NCBI GenBank assembly: GCA_902795765.1
Contig: CADBMQ010000103.1
Span: 1-6,210, forward strand
Reading direction: 5' to 3'
Source: Oscillospiraceae bacterium
GTDB lineage: Bacteria > Bacillota > Clostridia > Oscillospirales > Acutalibacteraceae
DNA length: 6,210 bases
Shown here: positions 1-5,411 of the stretch, in pieces
Numbering within the stretch: the stretch's first letter is position 1
Layout: the number at the start of each line of letters is the position of its first letter
The notes under the pieces: generated by a model
Told to the model about the DNA's origin: nothing
The model's database searches: none
Seen by the model: the letters and a program-made list of their open reading frames with translations, nothing else
Program-made: the position numbers and the translations under genes

Positions 1-545
1 ACGGCAATGTGACATTTAGCAATCTCTCAGTCGGGCTATATTTTATCTCGTCTGCCGATGACACATTTTCGCCATTTATTGTGTCTGCTCCTACTCTCTC
101 GAACGGCAGTTGGAATTACAATTTAAAACTCTGCCCCAAAATCAACACCGACAATCCCGAAAACATGTCAAAAAAATTCAAGATACTCAAAGAGTGGAAC
201 GATTCCCCGAAAAATCGTCCCGATAGTATATGCGTTGACATTTACAAAGACGGCAAACTTTTCGAGAGCGTCAAACTGACTGCCGAGAAAAACTGGCTTT
301 ATGAATGGAGTACAGACGAAGAGCATAAGTGGGTTGCGGTTGAACGTGACGTGCCGAGTGGATATACTGTCACAATCGAGCAAAACAAAAATACATTTAT
401 TATCACAAATACGGCTAATTCGCAGTCGCACAATCCATACACGGGATTTACTTCGGATTATCGTATTTTATTCATAATTTTGACTATATCTGGTGCAGTT
501 TTATTGGCATTAGGTTTTTTGAAAGTTTGGCGAAAGAATGAGTAA
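1..545 (+). CDS. Cna_B-domain, sortase-anchored pilin-like surface protein (5' end cut by window)
   Basis: The frame is open through the left edge, so the true start lies outside; the GTG at 9 is only an internal codon. Residues below are counted from that GTG. Residues 1-45 (an F-x-x-L-x-x-G-L-Y stretch, then SPFIVSAPT and WNYNLKLCPK) resemble the end of a domain common in clostridial pilin subunits. Residues 55-135 form a Cna_B fold (KEWND, RPDS, YKDGKLF, NWLYEW, VERDVPSGYT, FIITNT). The likely intramolecular isopeptide residues are all present: Lys61, Asn134 and the catalytic acid Glu112. The C-terminus is a cell-wall sorting signal: NPYTG at 142-146, a hydrophobic segment at about 152-171 and the basic tail KVWRKNE. 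The motif is NPxTG rather than LPxTG, closer to substrates of class B-type sortases. The protein should be covalently attached to peptidoglycan or to a pilus. The stop overlaps the next gene by 8 bases. The family call is firm; the exact role (minor pilin, adhesin or backbone) is not visible. Confidence 0.85.
   Translation, partial: GNVTFSNLSVGLYFISSADDTFSPFIVSAPTLSNGSWNYNLKLCPKINTDNPENMSKKFKILKEWNDSPKNRPDSICVDIYKDGKLFESVKLTAEKNWLYEWSTDEEHKWVAVERDVPSGYTVTIEQNKNTFIITNTANSQSHNPYTGFTSDYRILFIILTISGAVLLALGFLKVWRKNE
432..446 (+). other. Sequence encoding a non-canonical NPYTG sortase sorting motif
   Basis: The codons read N-P-Y-T-G. They are followed by about 20 hydrophobic residues and a short Lys/Arg-containing tail, which is the full three-part layout of a sortase substrate. 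Leu at position 1 is replaced by Asn. Class B-type sortases are known to accept such variants, for example (S/N/P)PxTG in Clostridioides difficile. A matching active sortase is not encoded in this window. Confidence 0.8.
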
Positions 546-1089
546 AATCAGGATATGTGCTTTCATATTATGTATTGTTTTCGGTTTGACGTCTATTGTC
601 GTTTCAGGCATTGGAATTTTTGGATATAACTCAATCTCGTGTGATACAAAAACGGCAGTCAGTCATATTCAAAATGTGTTGCCGAGTCGGACTATGTTTG
701 ATAAAATTGACAGTAGTTACGATTTGCCTATTCTATCTCACAACAAAATCGACTTTGTTTTTCTGCTCGAACAAAATGACAAAAAACTGCGTATGCCCGT
801 TGCATCCGAGTGGAACGGTATACTTGCAAAAACTATACCCTGTAGAATTGTGAGTGCTGATTTTAAAGATACTATTGTTATCGGTGGTGGCAATTTTGCT
901 CAAAAAATCGACATTGCCGACATTATCACTTTAACTGATATGCGTGGAATGGTATATAAATATAAGGTAGACAAGGTTGTACATAAATGTGATTTCAACA
1001 AATCTTATTTTAAGTCTTGCGACAAAAGTCTAACCATTTTCTCGAAAAATCGTGATGAATTTATATTTGTGTACTGTTCGGAAAGTTGA
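538..1089 (+). CDS. Membrane-anchored sortase-like protein lacking the catalytic residues (putative pseudo-sortase)
   Basis: This 183-residue protein has an N-terminal membrane segment at about 6-28 and an extracytoplasmic domain. The domain follows the clostridial sortase pattern: MPVASEWN (86-93, usually LPVMSEW), IPCR (100-103, usually APCR), DTIVIGGGNF (111-120, usually DLVIAGHNY), ITLTDMRGMVYKYKV (130-144, usually V-x-FTD-x-x-GNVYxYxV), SLTIFSK (164-170, usually DLTLFTC) and VYCSE (178-182, usually VRCE). By this alignment the catalytic His is Gly118, the catalytic Cys is Lys170 and the Arg is replaced (about Phe175). About six residues are also missing after the His strand. The reading frame is otherwise intact. 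Transpeptidase activity is therefore unlikely; a binding, scaffolding or regulatory role, or decay towards a pseudogene, are alternatives. Five Cys (35, 102, 151, 161, 180) lie outside the membrane. There is no clear Shine-Dalgarno before the ATG, which sits 8 bases inside the preceding gene, so translational coupling is likely. The alignment was made by eye from memory of the family. Confidence 0.72.
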   Translation: MSKIRICAFILCIVFGLTSIVVSGIGIFGYNSISCDTKTAVSHIQNVLPSRTMFDKIDSSYDLPILSHNKIDFVFLLEQNDKKLRMPVASEWNGILAKTIPCRIVSADFKDTIVIGGGNFAQKIDIADIITLTDMRGMVYKYKVDKVVHKCDFNKSYFKSCDKSLTIFSKNRDEFIFVYCSES

Positions 1090-1109
1090 ATATCGTTTTA
1101 ACATTCAAT

Positions 1110-1139
1110 GATATAAAATAATCTATTGAATTTTATATC
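1110..1139. promoter_or_regulatory. Perfect inverted repeat, candidate operator of the eda-kdgK operon
   Basis: GATATAAAAT (1110-1119) and ATTTTATATC (1130-1139) are perfect 10-base inverted copies separated by 10 bases. The right arm overlaps the last bases of the -35 element and the start of the promoter spacer. A second, interleaved pair, TTCAAT (1104-1109) and ATTGAA (1125-1130), is also inverted. The position suits a dimeric repressor controlling sugar-acid catabolism, but no regulator gene is present and the arm matches no operator I recognise. It is AT-rich with no following T-run, so a terminator for the upstream gene is unlikely. Confidence 0.5.
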
Positions 1140-1154
1140 TCAAAGTGCTAAAAT
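1126..1154 (+). promoter_or_regulatory. Sigma-A-type promoter for eda-kdgK
   Basis: A -35 element TTGAAT (1126-1131) is separated by 17 bases from a -10 element TAAAAT (1149-1154). The -10 is extended by an upstream TG at 1146-1147. Transcription would start near 1161, leaving a leader of about 25 bases before the TTG start at 1186. It lies in the only sizeable intergenic gap on the + strand (1090-1185), directly ahead of the operon. Confidence 0.65.
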
Positions 1155-1170
1155 TAAGGATAAAGGGGAA

Positions 1171-1177
1171 AAGGAGG
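1171..1177 (+). promoter_or_regulatory. Strong ribosome binding site that points to the original eda start
   Basis: AAGGAGG is a near-perfect Shine-Dalgarno, placed 8 bases before TTG at 1186. It is 54 bases before the ATG at 1232, far too distant to serve that codon. It is the main evidence that the ancestral aldolase start was the TTG at 1186. Confidence 0.85.
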
Positions 1178-1185
1178 CTATTTTC

Positions 1186-1231
1186 TTGAAAACTAAAGAA
1201 GAAAATTTTACTTGAAATTAAAGAAAGCGGT
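1186..1231 (+). other. eda: Frameshifted 5' end of eda (ancestral TTG start, one extra A)
   Basis: From TTG 1186 the frame reads MKTKEENFT and stops at TGA 1213-1215. The adjacent frame, closed by a TGA at 1187-1189, continues as KLKKKILLEIKESG straight into the aldolase at 1232. Removing one A from the run at 1202-1205 would join them as MKTKEEILLEIKESG followed by MVAVVRG, which is the N-terminus expected for clostridial KDPG aldolases. The cause is a single-base insertion in A4T4, either a real mutation or a sequencing or assembly error. If real, only the 9-codon peptide starts from the good ribosome binding site, and the aldolase would depend on reinitiation at ATG 1232, 16 bases after the stop. 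Confidence 0.8.
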
Positions 1232-1813
1232 ATGGTTGCCGTTGTTCGTGGCGAAACCGTTGAAGAGGCTAACGCTATCGTTGAAAAATGTATTGACGGT
1301 GGTATTAAGGCTATTGAGCTTACATTCACAGTTCCGTTCGCTCATAGAGTTATCGAGGAACTCGCTCGTAAATACGGCGATCAGATTATTCTCGGTGCAG
1401 GTACTGTTCTCGATAGCGAAACTGCTCGTATTGCAATTTTGTCAGGTGCACAGTTTATCGTGTCGCCGAACTTCAATCCCGAAGTTACTCGTCTTTGCAA
1501 TCGTTACAGAAAAGCATCTATGGCAGGTATTCTCACTATCGGCGAGGCAGTTAGTGCTATGGAGGCCGGTGTTGATGTTTTGAAGTTGTTCCCCGGCGAT
1601 TTGTTTGGTCCTGCTTTCATCAAAGATATCAAAGGCCCGATTCCGTATGCTCAAATTATGCCGACAGGCGGCGTTTCTGTTGACAATGCGGCAGAGTGGA
1701 TTCGTGCAGGTGCAGTTGCAGTCGATGCAGGTTCAAGCCTTATGAAAGGTGACGTTCGTGCTAACGCTGCTGCATTTATGGAACAAATTAAACTCGCAAG
1801 AGAAGGAAAATAA
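1232..1813 (+). CDS. eda: KDPG/KHG (2-keto-3-deoxy-6-phosphogluconate) aldolase, N-terminus frameshifted
   Basis: This is a class I aldolase cleaving KDPG to pyruvate and glyceraldehyde-3-phosphate in the cytoplasm; family members often also act on 4-hydroxy-2-oxoglutarate. Visible in the 193 residues: IELTF with the catalytic Glu29, GAGTVL (55-60), SPNFN (78-82), VLKLFPG with the Schiff-base Lys118, and MPTGGVS (143-149) for phosphate binding. The TFTV context, without the Arg of the E. coli enzyme, is typical of Bacillota members. ATG 1232 begins right at the first beta strand (VAVVRG), so about 15 residues forming the N-terminal helix are missing. They are encoded just upstream but out of frame (1186-1231). 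There is no good ribosome binding site for this ATG. The gene is followed after 20 bases by kdgK, and the GTT/GCT/CGT-rich codon use suits good expression. Family certain; whether a full-length functional enzyme is made is uncertain. Confidence 0.92.
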   Translation: MVAVVRGETVEEANAIVEKCIDGGIKAIELTFTVPFAHRVIEELARKYGDQIILGAGTVLDSETARIAILSGAQFIVSPNFNPEVTRLCNRYRKASMAGILTIGEAVSAMEAGVDVLKLFPGDLFGPAFIKDIKGPIPYAQIMPTGGVSVDNAAEWIRAGAVAVDAGSSLMKGDVRANAAAFMEQIKLAREGK

Positions 1814-1833
1814 TTTTAAGGATTGGTGTTATT

Positions 1834-2850
1834 ATGGTAGTTACATTTGGCGAAATTATGATGCGTCTTGCTCCGACAGGTTATTTGCGTCTTACACAGA
1901 CAAAAGAACTCGAAATGACTTTCGGCGGTGGCGAGGCAAACGTTGCAGTTGATATTGCTAATCTCGGTAACGAGGCTAAATTTATCACAAAATTGCCCGA
2001 TAACGATGTTGCTAAAACTTGCGTTCGTGAACTCCGTAAAAATGGTGTTGACGTTAGCAATATTACATACGGTGGCGATCGTATCGGTATTTATTTCTGC
2101 GAAAAAGGTGCTTCTCAACGTGCTTCAAAGGTAATTTATGACCGTGCAAACTCAGCTATTGCACTTGCTTCAAAAGAAGATTTCGATTGGGACAAGATTT
2201 TTGAGGGTGCTGATTGGTTCCACTTTACAGGTATCACTCCTGCTCTTGGCGACAATGTTGCTGAAATCACATTAGAGGCTTGTAAAGCTGCAAAAGCTAA
2301 GGGTGTTAAGATTTCTTGCGACCTTAACTTCCGCATAAAATTGTGGACTCGTGAAAAAGCAGGCAAGGTTATGGCTGAGTTTATGCCTTACATTGACGTA
2401 CTTATCGCTAACGAAGAAGATGCTGCTGATGTATTTGGCATTCACGCTGACAAAACTGACATCACAAAGGGCGAAATCGACCGTGATGGTTACATTTCAG
2501 TTGCAAAACAACTTACTGACCGTTTTGGTTTCGGCAAGGTTGCAATCACTCTTCGTGAGTCGATTTCAGCTTCCGACAACAACTGGTCGGCGATGCTCTA
2601 TTCAGATGGCGAAGCTAAATTCTCGAAGAAATACAAAATGCACATTGTTGACCGTGTTGGCGGTGGCGATAGCTTCGGCAGTGGTCTTATTTACGGATTG
2701 ACTAACGGCTATTCCGACCAAGACGCTCTCGAATTTGCAGTTGCCGCTTCCTGCCTTAAACACTCTATCGAAGGTGACTTTAACATTGTTACAGCTGATG
2801 AAGTTAAGGCTCTCGCAGGCGGCGACGGTTCAGGTCTTGTTCAAAGATAA
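1834..2850 (+). CDS. kdgK: 2-keto-3-deoxygluconate kinase, PfkB/ribokinase family
   Basis: It phosphorylates 2-keto-3-deoxygluconate with ATP to KDPG, the substrate of the aldolase encoded just upstream. The 338 residues match the family length. Visible: start VVTFGEIMMRL, the substrate-side GGGEANVA (31-38), DLNFR (163-167), NEED (193-196), and the PfkB signature DRVGGGDSFGSG (273-284) with catalytic base Asp279. The end SGLVQR is typical of this KDG-kinase subgroup. The signature has GGGD in place of the more usual GAGD, a variant I associate with this subgroup and not a defect. The start ATG has AAGGA at 1818-1822, 11 bases upstream. It is transcribed with eda from the promoter at 1126-1154 and closed by the terminator at 2862-2890. 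No edd or hexuronate enzymes are nearby, so the substrate probably comes from uronate or pectin breakdown encoded elsewhere. Other PfkB sugar kinases are possible, but the pairing with eda makes KDG kinase much the best call. Confidence 0.92.
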   Translation: MVVTFGEIMMRLAPTGYLRLTQTKELEMTFGGGEANVAVDIANLGNEAKFITKLPDNDVAKTCVRELRKNGVDVSNITYGGDRIGIYFCEKGASQRASKVIYDRANSAIALASKEDFDWDKIFEGADWFHFTGITPALGDNVAEITLEACKAAKAKGVKISCDLNFRIKLWTREKAGKVMAEFMPYIDVLIANEEDAADVFGIHADKTDITKGEIDRDGYISVAKQLTDRFGFGKVAITLRESISASDNNWSAMLYSDGEAKFSKKYKMHIVDRVGGGDSFGSGLIYGLTNGYSDQDALEFAVAASCLKHSIEGDFNIVTADEVKALAGGDGSGLVQR

Positions 2851-2861
2851 TCTAAATCGTC

Positions 2862-2890
2862 AAAGGACGGTCTTTCGACCGTCCTTTTAT
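2862..2890 (+). terminator. Intrinsic terminator of the eda-kdgK operon
   Basis: An 11-bp perfect stem pairs AAAGGACGGTC (2862-2872) with GACCGTCCTTT (2877-2887) around the loop TTTC. The 3' arm runs into TTTT at 2885-2888. It begins 11 bases after the kdgK stop. Confidence 0.92.
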
Positions 2891-2911
2891 GTTTGATTTT
2901 GGTGATGATTT

Positions 2912-3934
2912 ATGCGTAAAAATTATGATATTCTCGATTTAACTAAATTCATTCTGTCTTTCTTCATCGTGGCTTTGCATAGCAATGTTCTTCCCGATGT
3001 GATGATTCCGATATACAGAACTGCTGTTCCGCTTTTTTTCATAATATCGGGCTATCTATTCTTTGGAAAGCAGGCTACACTTACTGATAACCACGCAAAA
3101 CAGTCGGCATTATTTAAATACATAAAACGAAATTTACTGCTATACTTATTTTGGTTTGTCGTTTTGCTTCCAATTACGCTCAAAGTTCGTCAGTATTTCG
3201 TGCCGAGCGTAAGCATTGGTCGTTCTATTTTCAACATTCTTCGCAATTTCGTTTTGGGTAGCACATTCTGTGCGTCTTGGTTTATTATGGCGGGTGTTAT
3301 CGGCACATTTTTGGTTTTTTATCTTTCAAAAGTGCTTGGAAACAAGATTTTACTGATACTTTCGGTGCTGATTTACATTGCCTGTTGCGGATTTTCGTCC
3401 TACTACAATATTTTGTCCGATTTTGGGTTGAATTCGGCAATGGATTCGTTTTCGACTATCTTACATCCGTACAACAGTTTTCCTGTTGCACTCGTTTGGA
3501 TTTGCATTGGTAAATGCGTTGCAGAAAGCAATCGCTCCCACTCAAAAAAGTGGGTTTTGCCGTCACTTGCTTTGTCGCTCGGACTTTTGTATGCGGAGTT
3601 TTTTCTCATAACAAAACATTATAAAATCAGTCACAACGATTGTTTTATTATGCTGATTCCCGTTTGCACATTGGCATTTTTGGCATTGAAGGACATACAC
3701 ATTTCTTTGAGGTATGCAAAAACATTTCGCAAACTCAGTACATTGATTTACACAATGCACGACTCTTTTATTCAATGTTTGTACTGGTGGATTATACCGC
3801 TTTTTAATCTAAATGCTGTGCAGAGAACATATTTCATTTTCCTTGTTGTATTGGCGATTTGCCTATTGTTTTCGGCAATCATTCTTTGGCTTGAAAAGTT
3901 TAAGCCGTTTAAGTTTTTAAAATATGCACACTAA
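2912..3934 (+). CDS. Acyltransferase family 3 (OafA/WecH-like) integral membrane protein
   Basis: Members of this family move acyl groups, often acetyl, from the cytoplasm onto cell-surface carbohydrates. The 340 residues carry about ten hydrophobic segments (roughly 10-27, 37-52, 70-90, 119-138, 144-164, 187-202, 213-233, 244-260, 276-297, 306-326). The N-terminal signature is clear: LDLTKFILSFFIVALH with the conserved His23, YR at 35-36 with conserved Arg36, and PLFFIISGYLFF (40-51). A second conserved-looking His lies in YTMHDSF (280-286). There is no SGNH/GDSL domain at the C-terminus, so it is the stand-alone form. The start ATG has GGTGAT (2901-2906) five bases upstream. It sits only 21 bases after the preceding hairpin, with no convincing promoter, and faces gatB across a shared terminator. 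No polysaccharide genes are adjacent, so the acceptor is unknown. Confidence 0.85.
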   Translation: MRKNYDILDLTKFILSFFIVALHSNVLPDVMIPIYRTAVPLFFIISGYLFFGKQATLTDNHAKQSALFKYIKRNLLLYLFWFVVLLPITLKVRQYFVPSVSIGRSIFNILRNFVLGSTFCASWFIMAGVIGTFLVFYLSKVLGNKILLILSVLIYIACCGFSSYYNILSDFGLNSAMDSFSTILHPYNSFPVALVWICIGKCVAESNRSHSKKWVLPSLALSLGLLYAEFFLITKHYKISHNDCFIMLIPVCTLAFLALKDIHISLRYAKTFRKLSTLIYTMHDSFIQCLYWWIIPLFNLNAVQRTYFIFLVVLAICLLFSAIILWLEKFKPFKFLKYAH

Positions 3935-3947
3935 ATAAGGCAAAAAT

Positions 3948-3975
3948 AAAAAGGGAGAAAATTCTCCCTTTTTTA
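3948..3975. terminator. Bidirectional terminator between the acyltransferase gene and gatB
   Basis: AAAAAGGGAGA (3948-3958) pairs with TCTCCCTTTTT (3963-3973) around the loop AAAT. There is a T-run on the right for the + strand and an A-run on the left that becomes a T-run on the - strand. It begins 14 bases after the acyltransferase stop and ends just before the gatB stop, so one hairpin can serve both convergent genes. Confidence 0.88.
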
Positions 3976-3980
3976 TTTTA

Positions 3981-5396
3981 TCAATCCACAAGTGATTTCA
4001 AGATTTCAGTTGCAAGTCTTGCGTCTGCTTTGCCTCGTGTTGCTTTCATAACACCGCCGACAAGCGATTTGAATGCCGCTTCCTTGCCGTTGTGATAGTC
4101 GTTAACGGCAACTTGATTTTGTGCGACAACATCTTCACAAATCTTCTTCAAATCATCTTCGCTAATTCCCTGCAAGTCCTTTTCATCAATAAGCTCACGA
4201 ACGGCTTTTCCTGTTTCAATCATCTTATCAAGTGTTGATTTTGCGAGATTTGAGTTGATTTTATTTGCCTCGACAAGTTCGAGCAACTCACGGAACATTT
4301 CGGGTGTAAACTTCAAATCAAAAGTTTCCTTCTGCTCGTCTGTGCTAAGGTGCTTGAAAATCTGCGAGATTATCATATTCGATGCACCCTTCGGCTTTTT
4401 CAAACCTTTAACAGTCGCATCAAAAAATTCTGCAACCTTGCGGTACTTCACGATGATTGCCGCATCAGTTTCGCTGATACCGTAATCATTTACATAACGC
4501 TCTATTTTGCTATCGGGCAATTCGGGAAGTTCTGCTCTAATCTGCTCGACAAGTTCGCTCGGAGTTTCGATTGTAACAAGGTCGGGCTCACGGAAATAAC
4601 GATAGTCGTGAGCGTCCTCTTTCGAACGCATTGACGAAGTTTCGCCTGTATCTGTGTTGAAGCGGAGTGTTTCCTGAACAACCTCTCCACCCGACTCGAT
4701 AATATCGGTCTGGCGGTCGAACTCGTACTGCATAGCCTTTTGCATAAATGTGAACGAGTTCATATTCTTGATTTCGGTACGAGTTCCGAGTTTTTCCGAA
4801 CCCTTCGGACGAACCGAAATATTAACGTCACATCTAAGCGAACCTTCCTGCATTTTGCAGTCGGAAACGCCGATATATTTCATTATGAGTTGCAACTTTT
4901 CAACATACTCGATTGCCTCGTCGATACTGCGAATATCAGGCTCGGTTACGATTTCGATAAGCGGTACGCCACCACGGTTATAGTCGACAAAAGTGTCGCC
5001 ATGCTCATGGACAAGTTTACCTGCGTCCTCTTCGATATGAATACGCAAAATGCGAATTTTTCTGCCGTTTTTGAGTTGAATATAACCATTCGAGCAAAGC
5101 GGTTTATCATACTGCGAAATTTGGTATGCTTTCGGAAGATCGGGATAAACATAGTTCTTTCTGTCCATCTTTGCAATCGGATTTATTGTGCAGTTTGTTG
5201 CAAGTCCTGCTTTAATTGCGTAATGCACTACCTCACGGTTGAGTTTCGGCATTACACCCGGCAAACCAATACAAATCGGGCAGCAATGGGTATTCGGCTC
5301 CGAGCCAAACTGAGTTGTGCAAGAGCAGAAAATCTTGGTTTTGGTGGACAACTCAACGTGAGTTTCAAGTCCCGATACGATTTCGTATTCTGCCAT
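3981..5396 (-). CDS. gatB: Aspartyl/glutamyl-tRNA(Asn/Gln) amidotransferase subunit B
   Basis: GatB binds the mischarged Asp-tRNA(Asn) or Glu-tRNA(Gln) and phosphorylates its side chain with ATP, so that ammonia made by GatA can amidate it in the GatCAB complex. The 471 residues are close to the usual length. Visible motifs: GLETHVEL (9-16), a Cys cluster (Cys24, 26, 38, 39, 42) of the zinc site, MDRKNYVYPDLPKAYQISQ (77-95), HIEEDAGK (120-127), DYNRGGVPLIEIVTEPD (138-154), MQEGSLRCDVNISVRP (182-197), TRTEIKNMNSF (205-215) and HDYRYFREPDL (263-273). The C-terminal YqeY-like tRNA-binding domain ends in GGVMKATRGKADARL (447-461). The ATG overlaps the gatA stop (TAATG), with AGGAG ten bases upstream (5407-5411 on the complement). 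No defects seen. Confidence 0.98.
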   Translation of the reverse strand: MAEYEIVSGLETHVELSTKTKIFCSCTTQFGSEPNTHCCPICIGLPGVMPKLNREVVHYAIKAGLATNCTINPIAKMDRKNYVYPDLPKAYQISQYDKPLCSNGYIQLKNGRKIRILRIHIEEDAGKLVHEHGDTFVDYNRGGVPLIEIVTEPDIRSIDEAIEYVEKLQLIMKYIGVSDCKMQEGSLRCDVNISVRPKGSEKLGTRTEIKNMNSFTFMQKAMQYEFDRQTDIIESGGEVVQETLRFNTDTGETSSMRSKEDAHDYRYFREPDLVTIETPSELVEQIRAELPELPDSKIERYVNDYGISETDAAIIVKYRKVAEFFDATVKGLKKPKGASNMIISQIFKHLSTDEQKETFDLKFTPEMFRELLELVEANKINSNLAKSTLDKMIETGKAVRELIDEKDLQGISEDDLKKICEDVVAQNQVAVNDYHNGKEAAFKSLVGGVMKATRGKADARLATEILKSLVD

Positions 5397-5411
5397 TATA
5401 ACTGCACTCCT
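5396..5411 (-). promoter_or_regulatory. gatA-gatB coupling junction with gatB ribosome binding site
   Basis: Read on the - strand, AGGAG lies at 5411-5407 inside the end of gatA, ten bases before the gatB ATG. The gatA stop and gatB start overlap as TAATG. The arrangement favours balanced subunit production from one transcript. Confidence 0.8.

Noticed and set aside
1110..1139. Inverted repeat as a terminator for the pseudo-sortase gene
   Set aside because: The stem is almost purely A/T with a 10-base loop and no T-run follows; its overlap with a promoter fits an operator better.
1207..1216. Programmed +1 frameshift at ACT TGA, resembling the prfB (RF2) control site
   Set aside because: The direction needed is +1 and the stop is TGA, but the slippery codon is ACT rather than CTT and no Shine-Dalgarno-like stimulator lies just upstream. 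A simple extra A in A4T4 explains the frame change better.
2353..2701. Overlapping + strand open frame inside kdgK
   Set aside because: No ribosome binding site and no recognisable motif; the kdgK frame carries all the conserved PfkB residues across this stretch.
3537..3558. Terminator-like hairpin CCCACT/AGTGGG followed by TTTT inside the acyltransferase gene
   Set aside because: The stem is only 6 bp and it lies in the middle of an intact membrane-protein reading frame with normal codons; most likely a chance structure.
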